Shown: piece by piece, positions 38,964-49,422 of the stretch | Layout: each line of letters starts with the position of its first letter | Position numbering within the stretch: the first letter of the stretch is position 1 | From: Alteromonas halophila | Lineage (GTDB): Bacteria; Pseudomonadota; Gammaproteobacteria; Enterobacterales; Alteromonadaceae | Length of the DNA: 64,000 nucleotides | Reading direction: 5' to 3' | Assembly (NCBI RefSeq): GCF_014651815.1 | Contig: NZ_BMXP01000001.1 | Coordinates: 592,495 to 656,494, forward strand | Position numbers and translations under genes: made by a program | Notes under the pieces: generated by a model | Database searches by the model: none | Seen by the model: only the letters and a program-made list of their open reading frames with translations | Told to the model about the DNA's origin: nothing

Positions 38964-39881
38964 TCAGGCCGCCAGAGGGTCGACATCATCCAGTAACGTC
39001 TGACTGAGTACATCGTCATTTTGCAGATCACTGCGACTACTTCGCAAGCGGTGCTCAGCAACGGCAATAAAAATGGCCTGCACGTCTTCTGGCACCACAT
39101 AATCACGCTCATGCAAATAGGCCCAGGCACGCGCAGCATGAAGCAGCGCTTTGGTCGCGCGGGGCGAAAGCGGATTCGGATAGTGGCTGTCTTCGCGGCT
39201 TCGTGTTACCAGACGCAACACATAATTAAGTACATCATCACTGGCATGAACATCACTCACTGCTTTTTGATGCATTTCCAGCGTTTCTGCCGTCATCAGC
39301 GAATTCAGGTGATCAAACGTACGCTGGCTTCCAGACTTTAGCATGGCTTTTTCTGCTTCCCAGTTGGGGTAGCCAAGAGAGATTCGCATTAAAAAGCGGT
39401 CAAGCTGAGACTCTGGCAGGGGGTAGGTTCCTGACTGATAGCCGGGGTTTTGTGTTCCGATCACAAAAAAAGGGCTGGGCAGAGGATAAGTCACACCATC
39501 AATACTGACCTGTTTCTCTTCCATCGCTTCGAGCAGTGCACTTTGGGTTTTCGGGCTGGCCCGGTTTATTTCATCAGCCAGCAATAACTGCGTAAAAATA
39601 GGGCCTTCACGAAAGCTGAACTGCTGTGCGCCTTTATCAAAAATATTGACACCGAGCATGTCAGAGGGCAATAAATCTGACGTGAACTGCACCCGTGAGA
39701 AGGCCATACCTAATGCATCAGATAATGAATGAGAAAGCGTGGTTTTGCCCATGCCGGGTAAATCTTCGATCAGCAGGTGACCATTTGCCAGTAAACAGGT
39801 TACGGCAAGCTTTATTTGCTCGGTCTTACCAATAACCCGTTGCGAAAGCGCCCGGACAACAGCATGAAACTCGCTTTTCAT
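38964..39881 (-). CDS. MoxR-family AAA+ ATPase
   Basis: 305 aa: Walker A in DLPGMGKTTL near 40, Walker B ADEINRASPKTQ near 105, sensor 1 in VIGTQNPG near 146. MoxR ATPases act as chaperones with DUF58/VWA proteins. First gene of the three-gene unit, divergent from seqA. Confidence 0.92.
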   Translation of the reverse strand: MKSEFHAVVRALSQRVIGKTEQIKLAVTCLLANGHLLIEDLPGMGKTTLSHSLSDALGMAFSRVQFTSDLLPSDMLGVNIFDKGAQQFSFREGPIFTQLLLADEINRASPKTQSALLEAMEEKQVSIDGVTYPLPSPFFVIGTQNPGYQSGTYPLPESQLDRFLMRISLGYPNWEAEKAMLKSGSQRTFDHLNSLMTAETLEMHQKAVSDVHASDDVLNYVLRLVTRSREDSHYPNPLSPRATKALLHAARAWAYLHERDYVVPEDVQAIFIAVAEHRLRSSRSDLQNDDVLSQTLLDDVDPLAA

Positions 39882-40066
39882 TAAGACAGCCTTATTACCA
39901 GAATTGGAAAAGTCACCAGTCTATCAAGTACGTACAGATATTAGGTGATACGAGTAATACCCAAGTATAGGATCGGGTCCTAAAAATACATCTCGTCAGG
40001 ACATCCTTGGTATACCTTTTGTAAAAATAGGCCGGATTTAGTGCTGCGTGACGGCTGGCTGTTGTC

Positions 40067-40072
40067 TATAAT
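40067..40072 (+). promoter_or_regulatory. -10 element upstream of seqA
   Basis: TATAAT 25 bp before the seqA ATG; the -35 is weak. A short leader with AAAGGAAG follows. Confidence 0.5.
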
Positions 40073-40097
40073 GGGGCGTTCAAAAAAGGAAGTAGTT

Positions 40098-40643
40098 ATG
40101 AAAAGCATTGATATTGATGACGATTTGTATGCCTTCATCGCCGGTCAAACAAAGCACATTGGCGAAAGTGCGTCCGACATTTTACGGCGCCTGCTGTTGC
40201 AGGAAACGCCAGCATCCGCCGTGCCTGCGCCGGTCATTGCAGAGCAGGTAGACACTACCCCGGCGGCATCGCCAGTCGCTGCGGACATAGACACTGACGA
40301 CATTCTGGCGCTGGTAACCGTGGAGCGGCTAACACAACTCAGTAAGCGCGTGGATCAGTTTTTGTACATACTGGCCGCCCTTCACGCGCTGCACCAGGAC
40401 CGTTTTGAGCGTGTCGAACAAATTCGCGGGAAAAACCGTACTTACTTTGCAACCAGTAAGGAAGCACTGCTGGAAAACGGCAGCAGCACCAACCCTAAAT
40501 CCATTCCAGACAGTCCTTACTGGGTGGTGACGAATAACAACACAGCGAAGAAAATCGCCATGCTGGAGCAGGTTATGCAGCAGCTTGGCTATGCTGAAGA
40601 AATTATTCAGCAAGTATTAGCCCGTTTTTCCCCGGGAAACTGA
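40098..40643 (+). CDS. seqA: Negative modulator of replication initiation SeqA
   Basis: Binds hemimethylated GATC and sequesters oriC. 181 aa, the E. coli length. N-terminal oligomerisation motif MKSIDIDDDLYAFIAGQTKH and SASDILRRLL; a Pro/Ala linker; C-terminal DNA-binding domain (IRGKNRTYFATSKEALLENG). ATG 40098 has AAGGAAG upstream. seqA-pgm order is as in E. coli. Confidence 0.95.
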   Translation: MKSIDIDDDLYAFIAGQTKHIGESASDILRRLLLQETPASAVPAPVIAEQVDTTPAASPVAADIDTDDILALVTVERLTQLSKRVDQFLYILAALHALHQDRFERVEQIRGKNRTYFATSKEALLENGSSTNPKSIPDSPYWVVTNNNTAKKIAMLEQVMQQLGYAEEIIQQVLARFSPGN

Positions 40644-40697
40644 GACGTAGGGGCCGAATCGGTAATCAACGCGTAATTACAAGGTAAAGGAGCAACA

Positions 40698-42350
40698 ATG
40701 GCATTACATCCGCAAGCTGGGAAACCGGCCTCGAAAGAACAACTCATCAACGTCGCTTCGCTGGTGAGTCAGTATTACAGCTATCGCCCCGATGCCGAAA
40801 ATGTTGCTGAAGTGGTCAGTTTTGGTACCTCTGGTCACCGCGGTACTGCTGCTAATGCTACTTTTACCGATACGCATATTGCGGCGATTTGTCAGGCACT
40901 GGTTGAGTACCGGCAAGATAACGGTATCACGGGGCCGTTGTACATAGGTAAAGACACCCACGCCTTGTCTGAACCTGCAATGTGTACCGCAATTGAAGTA
41001 CTGGCTGCCAATGATGTGTCTGTGGTCATTCAGCGAAGCGATAATGAAAGCCGTGGCTATACACCTACGCCGGTGATTTCACGCACAATTATCCGACACA
41101 ATCGCACCCATCCCAATACACAGGCCGATGGCGTTGTGATCACTCCGTCTCATAATCCGCCGTCTGATGGCGGCTTTAAATATAACCCCCCTCATGGTGG
41201 CCCGGCAGATGGCGACGTGACACATCAGATTCAGACGCGTGCAAATGTGTTTATTGCAAATGGCAATAAAAATGTTAAACGCATGGAACTGCGCGCGGCC
41301 CTGGCCAGTGACAGGGTCAGGCAGGAAGATTTTATGATGCCGTATATTGAGGATCTTGAACAGGTCGTTGATATGCAGGCGATAAAAGAGGCAAACCTGA
41401 CACTGGGAACGGATCCGCTGGGTGGAGCCGGCGTGGGTTACTGGTCCTGTATTGCGCAGAAATACGGGCTCAATATCACTGTTGTGAACGATGATGTCGA
41501 TCCGCAGTTTGCGTTTATGACCCGCGATAAGGACGGAAAGCTGCGTATGGATTGCTCATCGCCATATGCGATGGCTGGTCTGATTGAAATGAAAGACAGC
41601 TTTGATTTGGCCTTTGGTAACGATCCTGACTTCGACCGGCATGGCATTGTGTGTAAGAGTGCAGGGCTCATGAACCCCAATCATTACCTTGCTGTTGCTA
41701 TTGCTTATTTATACCAGCACCGTAAGGAATGGGCCAGGGACTTAAAAATTGGCAAGACGCTGGTGTCCAGCAGTATGATCGACCGCGTGGCAGATAAACT
41801 TGATCGCAAGCTGGCGGAAATGCCAGTTGGCTTTAAGTGGTTTGTCGACGGGCTCAGCAATCGCCAGATTGGCTTTGCTGGCGAAGAAAGCGCTGGGGGC
41901 ATCTTTCTTCAGAGAGACGGGCAAACCTGGGCGACTGACAAAGATGGCTTTATTATGTGCTTACTTGCTGCAGAAATAACCGCAGTCACGGGCAAAGATC
42001 CGGGCGAGCATTATCAGCAGCTTACGCAAGAGTTTGGTGAGCCAGTTTACAGGCGCAATGATGTGGCGGCGTCGCTTGAAGAAAAACAGAAGCTGTCTGC
42101 AATGCAGGCAGATGTTGTCAGCAGTAAGTCGCTGGCCGGCGAACCCATCACTCAGGTACAAACACGGGCACCAGGAAATAACGCAGAAATTGGTGGCGTG
42201 AAAGTCTCGACTGAGAGCGGCTGGTTTGCGGCACGCCCTTCCGGCACGGAAGATGTGTACAAAATATACGCAGAAAGCTTTAAGGGTGAAAGCCACTTAC
42301 AGAATTTGCTGACTGAAGCAGAAGCACTGGTTGCAAAAATCATTAAATGA
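40698..42350 (+). CDS. pgm: Phosphoglucomutase (alpha-D-glucose phosphate-specific)
   Basis: Interconverts glucose 1- and 6-phosphate. 550 aa: phosphoserine loop TPSHNPPSDGGFKY near 150, metal loop GNDPDFDRHG near 308, sugar loop GEESAGG near 395 and phosphate loop ARPSGTEDVYK near 515. AAAGGAG precedes ATG. It links glycogen breakdown by GlgP to glycolysis. Confidence 0.97.
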   Translation: MALHPQAGKPASKEQLINVASLVSQYYSYRPDAENVAEVVSFGTSGHRGTAANATFTDTHIAAICQALVEYRQDNGITGPLYIGKDTHALSEPAMCTAIEVLAANDVSVVIQRSDNESRGYTPTPVISRTIIRHNRTHPNTQADGVVITPSHNPPSDGGFKYNPPHGGPADGDVTHQIQTRANVFIANGNKNVKRMELRAALASDRVRQEDFMMPYIEDLEQVVDMQAIKEANLTLGTDPLGGAGVGYWSCIAQKYGLNITVVNDDVDPQFAFMTRDKDGKLRMDCSSPYAMAGLIEMKDSFDLAFGNDPDFDRHGIVCKSAGLMNPNHYLAVAIAYLYQHRKEWARDLKIGKTLVSSSMIDRVADKLDRKLAEMPVGFKWFVDGLSNRQIGFAGEESAGGIFLQRDGQTWATDKDGFIMCLLAAEITAVTGKDPGEHYQQLTQEFGEPVYRRNDVAASLEEKQKLSAMQADVVSSKSLAGEPITQVQTRAPGNNAEIGGVKVSTESGWFAARPSGTEDVYKIYAESFKGESHLQNLLTEAEALVAKIIK

Positions 42351-42519
42351 AAATGCCTTTTCGCTTAGTGGTGTGTAAATAAAATGTTAATTTTAATGTT
42401 ATTGCATACGTTTTCATCGAAAAATGTTGAAATTTAACAAATGTTTTACAAACTAGCGGCGTTTTCGCTGCTATATTGCTCTCATATCTGATGATTATCT
42501 TGTAATTTAATTACATTAG

Positions 42520-42540
42520 GCGGGTGGTATACCCACCCGC
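42520..42540 (+). promoter_or_regulatory. Hairpin in glgP leader
   Basis: GCGGGTGG, TATAC, CCACCCGC forms an 8-bp stem 26 bp before the glgP ATG. It could be an attenuator, a pgm terminator without a T run, or a REP-like hairpin sharing the GTGG element. Confidence 0.45.
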
Positions 42541-42565
42541 ATTTAATAACAGAGTGAGACTGCAT

Positions 42566-45043
42566 ATGAATACCTCCGTCACCGCGGCACCATCTGCCGG
42601 CAAGCTGGACAAAAACGACTTTAAATCTGCTGTCGTCAGGCACCTGCATTGCACGTTAGGTACTGATGAGAATAAAGCGAACAACCACGCATGGTGGAAA
42701 GCCACCTGTGCGGCCATTCAGGAACAGGTTCTTGAAGGATTGCGCCGTACCCAAAAGGCGCACTATCTAAATGATACTCGTGCCGTACATTATTTCTCTG
42801 CCGAATTTCTGATGGGGCGACTGCTCTCCAACAATATGCAAAACCTCGGCCTGTTCGACGTGGCCAGCAGCGCGCTGCAGGAGCTAGGTGTTGAACTGAC
42901 CGATATTATGGAAGAAGAGCCGGATATGGCGCTGGGCAACGGCGGGCTGGGACGGCTGGCCGCCTGTTTTATCGATTCACTGGCAACCATGGAACTGCCG
43001 GCTATTGGTTATGGCATTCACTACGAGCACGGCCTGTTTCGTCAGGAAATTAAAAGTGGTGCGCAAATCGAGCGTCCTGACAGCTGGCGTGACTACGGCA
43101 ACCCCTGGGAAATCTGTCGTCCTGAGTCAACTCAGGAAGTGTCGCTGTTTGGTTATGTCGAGACCAAATACGGTGATAAAGGCCAGATTCAGAAAGAGTG
43201 GCACCCAGGTTCGATTGTAAAAGGGGTGCCCTGGGATATCCCTGTTGTGGGTTATGAAGGCAAAACCGTTAATGTGTTGCGTTTGTGGCAGAGTGAAGCC
43301 TCAGGGTACTTTAACTGGGATGTGTTCAACGCTGGTGGGTATGTCGATGCACAGCGTGAAAACGTACAGGCAGAAACCATTTCCAAGGTTCTGTACCCGA
43401 ATGACGAGACCGAAGCGGGGAAAGAGTTGCGGCTTATTCAGCAATACTTTTTCTGCTCATGCTCGCTAAAAGACATTATACGCCGTTACAAGCGAGCGCA
43501 CGGCGATGACTGGAGCCGCTTTGCAGACCAGGTTGTTATTCAGTTAAATGACACCCACCCGGCCATCGCGATACCGGAACTGATGCGTATTCTGGTGGAC
43601 CGCGCGGAGCTTGACTGGGATACCGCCTGGGATATTTCCACCAAGGTGTTTGCCTACACCAATCACACGTTGCTACCAGAAGCCCTCGAAAAATGGCCAG
43701 CGCGCATGATTGAAAAGATCCTGCCGCGTCATTTGGAGATTATTTACGAGATAAATCATCGCTTTATGGCCAAGGTGGATCAGAAATGGCCGGGTGATAA
43801 CGCGATTAAAGCAAAGCTTTCCATTATTGAGGAAGGTAACGAGAAAATGGTGCGTATGGGTCACTTGTCAGTGATTGGTTCATTTGCGGTAAACGGCGTT
43901 GCAGAGATTCATTCACGTTTGGTGAAAAAGAACCTGTTCCCGGAGTTTGATCAGCTCTGGCCGGGTAAACTGACCAATGTGACCAACGGGATCACACCAC
44001 GTCGCTGGCTGAAGGCGTGTAATCCTGCGTTGTCTAAGCTGATTGATAAGAAGGTTGGCAGTGACTGGCCGCGGGATCTGTATAAGCTGGAAGGGCTGGA
44101 AAAACATGCAGATAACAAGACATTTCAGAAGCAGTTTATGCAGGTCAAGCTTGAAAATAAAAAGCGGCTGGCTGAGGAAATCAAAGCGAGTACCGGCATT
44201 GATGTTGATGTAAACGCCATATTTGATGTGCAGATAAAACGTCTGCACGAGTACAAACGGCAGCATCTGAACCTGCTGCACATTATGGCACTGTATCGTC
44301 GGCTGCTGGAAAACCCTGACTATGACATGCACCCACGGGTATTTATATTTGGCGCAAAGGCGGCACCTGGCTACAAGCTGGCGAAAGACATTATTTACGC
44401 TATCAATAAAGTGGCGGAACGTATCAATAATGACTGCCGTGTAAATAAGAAGCTGAAAGTGGTGTTTTTACCTAATTACCGGGTGTCGATGGCAGAAAAG
44501 ATGATCCCGGCGTCCGATGTGTCAGAGCAAATCAGTACCGCAGGTAAAGAAGCCTCAGGCACCGGCAATATGAAACTGGCGCTTAACGGGGCAGTGACCA
44601 TAGGTACACTGGATGGTGCGAATATTGAAATTGCCGAGGAGGTCGGTGATGACAACATCTTTATTTTTGGTATGACGGTAGAGGATGTAGACGCGTTGCG
44701 CGAGAAAGGCTACAACCCGCAGGATTACTACTATCGCGATCCGGAAATTAAAGCGGTACTGGACTGGCTGGAGACGGACTACTTCACGCCCGGCAAGCCT
44801 GGTGCACTGGTATCTATTAAACAAAGCCTGCTTGATCAGGGGGACCCGTTCCTGGTACTGCCGGATTTCCGGGCGTACTCCGATGCGCATGAGAAACTCG
44901 ATGCAGCGTATCGTGGCAAGACACGCTGGGCACGCATGGCGATCATCAATACTGCCAAAATGGGGAAATTTACGTCAGATCGGTCCATTCAGGACTATGT
45001 TGACCGTATCTGGAAGCTAAAGCCCTGCAAGGTGGATGTCTGA
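42566..45043 (+). CDS. glgP: Glycogen/maltodextrin phosphorylase
   Basis: Releases glucose 1-phosphate from alpha-1,4-glucans with PLP. 825 aa: N-terminal [27 protein letters not shown] and the PLP lysine in [14 protein letters not shown] near 664. ATG 42566 starts the family N-terminus. It follows pgm but lies 215 bp away, so its own promoter is likely. Confidence 0.96.
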   Translation: MNTSVTAAPSAGKLDKNDFKSAVVRHLHCTLGTDENKANNHAWWKATCAAIQEQVLEGLRRTQKAHYLNDTRAVHYFSAEFLMGRLLSNNMQNLGLFDVASSALQELGVELTDIMEEEPDMALGNGGLGRLAACFIDSLATMELPAIGYGIHYEHGLFRQEIKSGAQIERPDSWRDYGNPWEICRPESTQEVSLFGYVETKYGDKGQIQKEWHPGSIVKGVPWDIPVVGYEGKTVNVLRLWQSEASGYFNWDVFNAGGYVDAQRENVQAETISKVLYPNDETEAGKELRLIQQYFFCSCSLKDIIRRYKRAHGDDWSRFADQVVIQLNDTHPAIAIPELMRILVDRAELDWDTAWDISTKVFAYTNHTLLPEALEKWPARMIEKILPRHLEIIYEINHRFMAKVDQKWPGDNAIKAKLSIIEEGNEKMVRMGHLSVIGSFAVNGVAEIHSRLVKKNLFPEFDQLWPGKLTNVTNGITPRRWLKACNPALSKLIDKKVGSDWPRDLYKLEGLEKHADNKTFQKQFMQVKLENKKRLAEEIKASTGIDVDVNAIFDVQIKRLHEYKRQHLNLLHIMALYRRLLENPDYDMHPRVFIFGAKAAPGYKLAKDIIYAINKVAERINNDCRVNKKLKVVFLPNYRVSMAEKMIPASDVSEQISTAGKEASGTGNMKLALNGAVTIGTLDGANIEIAEEVGDDNIFIFGMTVEDVDALREKGYNPQDYYYRDPEIKAVLDWLETDYFTPGKPGALVSIKQSLLDQGDPFLVLPDFRAYSDAHEKLDAAYRGKTRWARMAIINTAKMGKFTSDRSIQDYVDRIWKLKPCKVDV

Positions 45044-45064
45044 TAAACGTGCTTTAACGTTAAA

Positions 45065-45169
45065 GTGGGTGTCATGGACACCCACCCCGCACACCCATAC
45101 TCTTCATCCGGAAGTAGTGTGGGTGTCCATCGTTTGCGATAGTCTGTCCTTAACGTAAAGGTGGGTGTC
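45065..45169. repeat. GTGGGTGTC cluster between glgP and porin gene
   Basis: GTGGGTGTC at 45065-45073, its inverse GACACCCAC at 45077-45085 (together a near-perfect palindrome with ATG centre), then direct copies at 45119-45127 and 45161-45169. The first and last are both preceded by AACGT(T)AAAG. Same 9-mer as at the RAYT locus 9 kb away, in a convergent intergenic gap, the usual place for REP elements. Confidence 0.78.
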
Positions 45170-45201
45170 CAGAGCTTGCGGGAATGACCAGCTGAGTCAG
45201 A

Positions 45202-45909
45202 TTAGAAACTAAACGTCCGGCTCACACTGGCGACGATTCGCTCATCCGCGTTGTCGTTATTATCTAAGGTGGTATTTTCTGCGCCGATTTCGAAGTTGAA
45301 GCCATTCCAACTGGTCTGGTAGGCAACTTTATAGTGAACATACGACGTGCCGCCGTCGGCTTCCCAGGCATACTTGTTTTCATCCAGAGATTTGGAATAA
45401 TCCACGCCGACATAAATTGCGTGATTATCGGCAAGAGGGTAGGTGTGTGTCACCATTCCGATCACATGACCGGCACCGGTACCAAAGTAATCCCATGTGT
45501 ACCAGAAATTAAACCCGGTAGTGCCATAATCTGCGCTGCGCGAAAACTTCGCATACACTTCCGGGTAATTAAGCGAACTGCCATCAGTGCCGTCGTGATA
45601 AGTGTAATAGGCGATGCCGTAGTCCAGACCCCAGGTATCGTCCATTTGAATATACTGGCCAATATAGGGATCTAATTCTCGCTCAGCTAAGGCACCATAA
45701 TCGACATTCGAGGTCCAGACGCCTGCATAAAAGCCGTCGCTACCAGAATAGTCCAGGCTTGCCTGCAGCGCGGGATCATTATTGGTCTGACTCACACCAT
45801 TAAACATGTAGTCCGACGCGACAGTTACGGTCGTTGACCAGTCAGCATGTGCAGCAGAACTGCAAAGTAGCAGTGCAGAGGTCAGTGCGGTATGTGTGTG
45901 CTTGATCAT
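45202..45909 (-). CDS. TorF-family putative outer-membrane porin
   Basis: 235 aa with signal peptide ending SSAAHA, then TTVTVASDYMFNGVSQT, a pattern of the TIGR02001/Gcw_chp family, and alternating amphipathic strands ending in a terminal Phe (SRTFSF), as in outer-membrane barrels. ATG 45909 has GGAG 5 nt upstream. It lies downstream of betA on the same strand; a role in solute entry is possible. Confidence 0.82.
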   Translation of the reverse strand: MIKHTHTALTSALLLCSSAAHADWSTTVTVASDYMFNGVSQTNNDPALQASLDYSGSDGFYAGVWTSNVDYGALAERELDPYIGQYIQMDDTWGLDYGIAYYTYHDGTDGSSLNYPEVYAKFSRSADYGTTGFNFWYTWDYFGTGAGHVIGMVTHTYPLADNHAIYVGVDYSKSLDENKYAWEADGGTSYVHYKVAYQTSWNGFNFEIGAENTTLDNNDNADERIVASVSRTFSF

Positions 45910-45979
45910 AGTCACTCCAGAATAAGACTGTCTGAATTAGTAAAGTTGAGGTCATAACCTTTACTGTTCAGTAAAAATA

Positions 45980-47650
45980 TTAAAGTTGATTGCTGCGCTG
46001 CTGACTCTCCCAGTTACTATCCTCAATGACCGGGACATCTTCTTCCGGTAGCGGCGGGTTACCTAAAATCATATCTGCGGCTTTTTCTGCGACCATAATG
46101 GTTGGGCCGTTAAGATTACCATTTGGGATGGTTGGAAAGATTGAAGAGTCGACCACATGCAGGCCTTCCAGACCTCTTACACGGGTTTGCGAGTCAACCA
46201 CGGCCATTTCATCCTCGCCCATTTTGCACGTGCAGGAAGGGTGATAGGCGCTTTCTACCGCTTTGCGCACAAATGCGTCGATTTCCTCATCGGTTTTAAC
46301 CTCTTCACCGGGCTGAATTTCACTGTCCCGATATTCATCAAATGCACTCTGGTCGATGATTTCACGGGTTAACCTGACGCAGGCACGGAACCCCTCAATA
46401 TCTTCCTGGGCTTTAAGGTAGTTAAACTGAATCTTCGGTGCCTGTTCGGGGTCTGCGGACTGAACCTTCACAAAACCGCGGCTCTTCGGTTTATTGTGTC
46501 CCACATGCACCTGAAAACCATGGCCGTCGAAAGCACTTTTGCCGTCGTAGCGTATGGCCGCAGGCATAAAGTGATATTGCATATCAGGCCACTTTACCCC
46601 TGCCTTTGAGCGAATAAAGGCGCAGGATTCAAAATGGTTAGTGGTACCCAGGCCTTTCTTAAAGAAAAACCACTTTGCACCAATGATTCCCTTCGAGAAC
46701 CAGTCCAGTTTACCGTTGATAGTAATGGGCTTTTTACAGCGGTACTGGAAATAAAATTCCAGATGATCCTGCAGGTTTTCACCTACACCAGGCAGGTTGT
46801 GAACGCATTCAATGCCTACGCTTTTAAGGTGCTCGGCGTCGCCAATACCAGAGTGTTGCAGTAATTGCGGTGAGCCGATGGAGCCAGCACTCAAAATGAC
46901 GTTGTTATCTGTACGGGCTTCGTGCATGTTACCGTCTTTGCGATAACTCACACCTACCGCACGCTTACCGTCCATGAGTATTTTATGGACCCGGACATGC
47001 GTTAAAATAGTAAGGTTGTCGCGGTCTTTGACAGGATCAAGGTAAGCTCTGGCGGCCGAGCAGCGTTTGCCACCTTTTACCGTCATGTGCATGGGCCCGA
47101 AACCTTCCTGTTGCGCCGCATTGTAATCGTTGGTAATGGGGTAACCGGCTTGTTCACCGGCTTTGATAAACGCACGGTAAAGCGGGTTTTGCATTTCATT
47201 ACCGTTATTTACGCCCAGAGGGCCACTGCCACCGCGATGTGTATCGCCGCCAAGATACCAGCTTTCGGCACGTTTGAAGTACGGCAGGCACTTCTGATAA
47301 CCCCAGCCTTTTGCGCCACAGGCTTCCCATTCCTCAAAGTCCTCCGCGTGTCCGCGCACGTAAACCATGCCGTTAATAGACGAGGAGCCTCCAAGCACTT
47401 TGCCGCGTGGACAGTGCATTTCGCGGTTATCCAGGTACGGCTCAGGTTCGGAATGAAATTGCCATGCGTACTTATCTGTATTCATGGGAATAGACAGGGC
47501 TGTCGGCATCTGAATAAAAATACTTTTGTCACTGCCGCCTGTTTCCAGTAGTAATACACTGTTGTTGGGGTCTTCACTTAAGCGATTCGCCAGTACGCAC
47601 CCTGCAGATCCGGCGCCGACGATAATGTAGTCATAAGAACTCACTGGCAA
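45980..47650 (-). CDS. betA: Choline dehydrogenase
   Basis: A membrane-associated FAD GMC oxidoreductase oxidising choline to betaine aldehyde. 556 aa: FAD motif [19 protein letters not shown] at 10-28, GMC signature [19 protein letters not shown] near 85, and catalytic His pair with the [15 protein letters not shown] segment. It follows betB by 6 bp on the same strand. No betI or choline transporter is adjacent. Confidence 0.95.
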   Translation of the reverse strand: MPVSSYDYIIVGAGSAGCVLANRLSEDPNNSVLLLETGGSDKSIFIQMPTALSIPMNTDKYAWQFHSEPEPYLDNREMHCPRGKVLGGSSSINGMVYVRGHAEDFEEWEACGAKGWGYQKCLPYFKRAESWYLGGDTHRGGSGPLGVNNGNEMQNPLYRAFIKAGEQAGYPITNDYNAAQQEGFGPMHMTVKGGKRCSAARAYLDPVKDRDNLTILTHVRVHKILMDGKRAVGVSYRKDGNMHEARTDNNVILSAGSIGSPQLLQHSGIGDAEHLKSVGIECVHNLPGVGENLQDHLEFYFQYRCKKPITINGKLDWFSKGIIGAKWFFFKKGLGTTNHFESCAFIRSKAGVKWPDMQYHFMPAAIRYDGKSAFDGHGFQVHVGHNKPKSRGFVKVQSADPEQAPKIQFNYLKAQEDIEGFRACVRLTREIIDQSAFDEYRDSEIQPGEEVKTDEEIDAFVRKAVESAYHPSCTCKMGEDEMAVVDSQTRVRGLEGLHVVDSSIFPTIPNGNLNGPTIMVAEKAADMILGNPPLPEEDVPVIEDSNWESQQRSNQL

Positions 47651-47656
47651 CCTCCT

Positions 47657-49129
47657 TTAGAACGGGCTTTCAAGCTTGACCATGCCCACATACACTGACT
47701 TGGTCTGGGTATACTGATTCAGTGTTTCTACGCCATTCTCGCGGCCTATACCTGACAGTTTGTAACCGCCAACGGGCATTTCAGCCGGAGATGCGCCATA
47801 ACTGTTAACCCAGCAGATCCCGGCCTGGAGTTGATGGACAACCCGGTGGGCACGGCGTATATCTTTGGTCATGACACCGGCTGCCAGACCCATAGGGGTA
47901 TCATTGGCGCGTCGAATGCCTTCATCTTCATCAGAGAAGCGTAAAACGCTCATTACCGGACCAAAAATTTCTTCACGACAAATGGTCATATCGTCGTTGC
48001 AATCCACAAATACGGTGGGTTGGACAAAAAAGCCACTGGTTGCGCCATCAGGTGAAAATGCCTCGCCACCGGTGAGAACTCTGGCGCCTTCCTGCTTGCC
48101 TTTTTCGATATAGTCCATGACCAGCTTGTGATGTTCTTTTGAAATCAGCGCGCCGAAATTAGTGTGGGTGTCCAGCGGGTCGCCGGCTACGATATTCTCC
48201 TCGGTGCGCGTTTTGAGCCGTGCAAGAAAGTCATCGTAGATTGCGTCATGCACAAACACGCGGGTACAGTTGGTACAGACTTCACCCTGAGTAAAAAAGT
48301 TACCCAGCATGGCGGCAGACACGGCTTCATCAAGATCGGCATCATCAAATACCAGCAGCGGAGACTTACCGCCAAGCTCCATTGTGACATCTTTAAGTGT
48401 GCTGGCGGCACTTTCCATCACCTTGCGTCCAGTGCCCACTTCGCCGGTAAATGAGACTTTTTCAATCTCGTCGCTGGTAGTGAGCCAGCTCCCGACTTCT
48501 GCATCGCCCTGAATCACGTTGAAGACGCCGGCAGGCACGCCAGCGTCGATAAATATCCTGGCCAGTTCTACCGCGCCACGCGGGGTTTCCTCTGACGGTT
48601 TAAAGATCATGACATTGCCCACTGCCAGTGCCGGTGCTGATTTCCAGCAGGCAATTTGCAGAGGGTAATTCCATGCGCCAATGCCGGCACAGACGCCCAG
48701 TGGCTCTTTACGGGTGTAGTAAAAATCACCATCCACTTCTTGCTGTTGCCCGGTCTGAGTGGGCGCCAGTGAGGCGAAGAACTCCAGCACATCAGCGCCG
48801 GTGACCACATCAACCTCTCTGGCTTCCTGGATGGGTTTGCCATTGTCCAGGGTTTCAACACGGGCGAGGTGATCGGTGCGTTCATGAAGCAGTGAAACGG
48901 CCTTATGTAAGATCCTGCTGCGTTCGATTGCAGACATATATGACCATGTCTGGAACGCCTTCTTTGCGCTTTCGATAGCTAGCGAACGAATATGCTCATC
49001 CGCCTGTTCAACGACGTAGATAACCTCTCCCGTCGCGGGATTAACGACATCAAATGTTTCGCCGGTCTGGTTAGCAACAAACTCGCCATCGATGAAATTC
49101 AACAACCGCTCAGAGCGATCCTGTGTCAT
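47657..49129 (-). CDS. betB: Betaine aldehyde dehydrogenase
   Basis: NAD(P)-dependent oxidation of betaine aldehyde to glycine betaine for osmoprotection. 490 aa, same as E. coli BetB. Catalytic Glu in [11 protein letters not shown] near 250, catalytic Cys in [16 protein letters not shown] near 286. ATG 49129 has GGAGG 5 nt upstream; TTG 49150 is less likely. First gene of betB-betA. Confidence 0.96.
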   Translation of the reverse strand: MTQDRSERLLNFIDGEFVANQTGETFDVVNPATGEVIYVVEQADEHIRSLAIESAKKAFQTWSYMSAIERSRILHKAVSLLHERTDHLARVETLDNGKPIQEAREVDVVTGADVLEFFASLAPTQTGQQQEVDGDFYYTRKEPLGVCAGIGAWNYPLQIACWKSAPALAVGNVMIFKPSEETPRGAVELARIFIDAGVPAGVFNVIQGDAEVGSWLTTSDEIEKVSFTGEVGTGRKVMESAASTLKDVTMELGGKSPLLVFDDADLDEAVSAAMLGNFFTQGEVCTNCTRVFVHDAIYDDFLARLKTRTEENIVAGDPLDTHTNFGALISKEHHKLVMDYIEKGKQEGARVLTGGEAFSPDGATSGFFVQPTVFVDCNDDMTICREEIFGPVMSVLRFSDEDEGIRRANDTPMGLAAGVMTKDIRRAHRVVHQLQAGICWVNSYGASPAEMPVGGYKLSGIGRENGVETLNQYTQTKSVYVGMVKLESPF

Positions 49130-49422
49130 GCGTCCCTCCACTGTGGTCAATAACCTTGCTACATGAACTTGTAACAGGGCATAAGTAAATTTTATTTAAT
49201 CTATTACTCACTACCTAGCGAAATGGATTGATTCGATAGTCGCCAAATTTTTAAACGGCGCAGTCAGAATCAGGCGTCAGCGGCAAAAATGCGGGATTTG
49301 GGCAGCAAAAGGTGAAAACATAACCAGGTATTCCAAATTATACGAATTACTAGTTGCGCGTTGTGTGTAGCCGTGATTCTATGAAATCGTCGTTTAATAA
49401 CCGTAACCTATAGCATAAGGTA

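Noticed and set aside
43550-43558. GACACCCAC inside glgP
   Set aside because: It codes for the conserved NDTHPA segment of phosphorylases.
48164-48172. GTGGGTGTC inside betB
   Set aside because: It codes for Asp-Thr-His-Thr in frame; not a dispersed repeat.
49130-49422. BetI-type operator upstream of betB
   Set aside because: No inverted repeat like the E. coli BetI site and no betI gene were seen.
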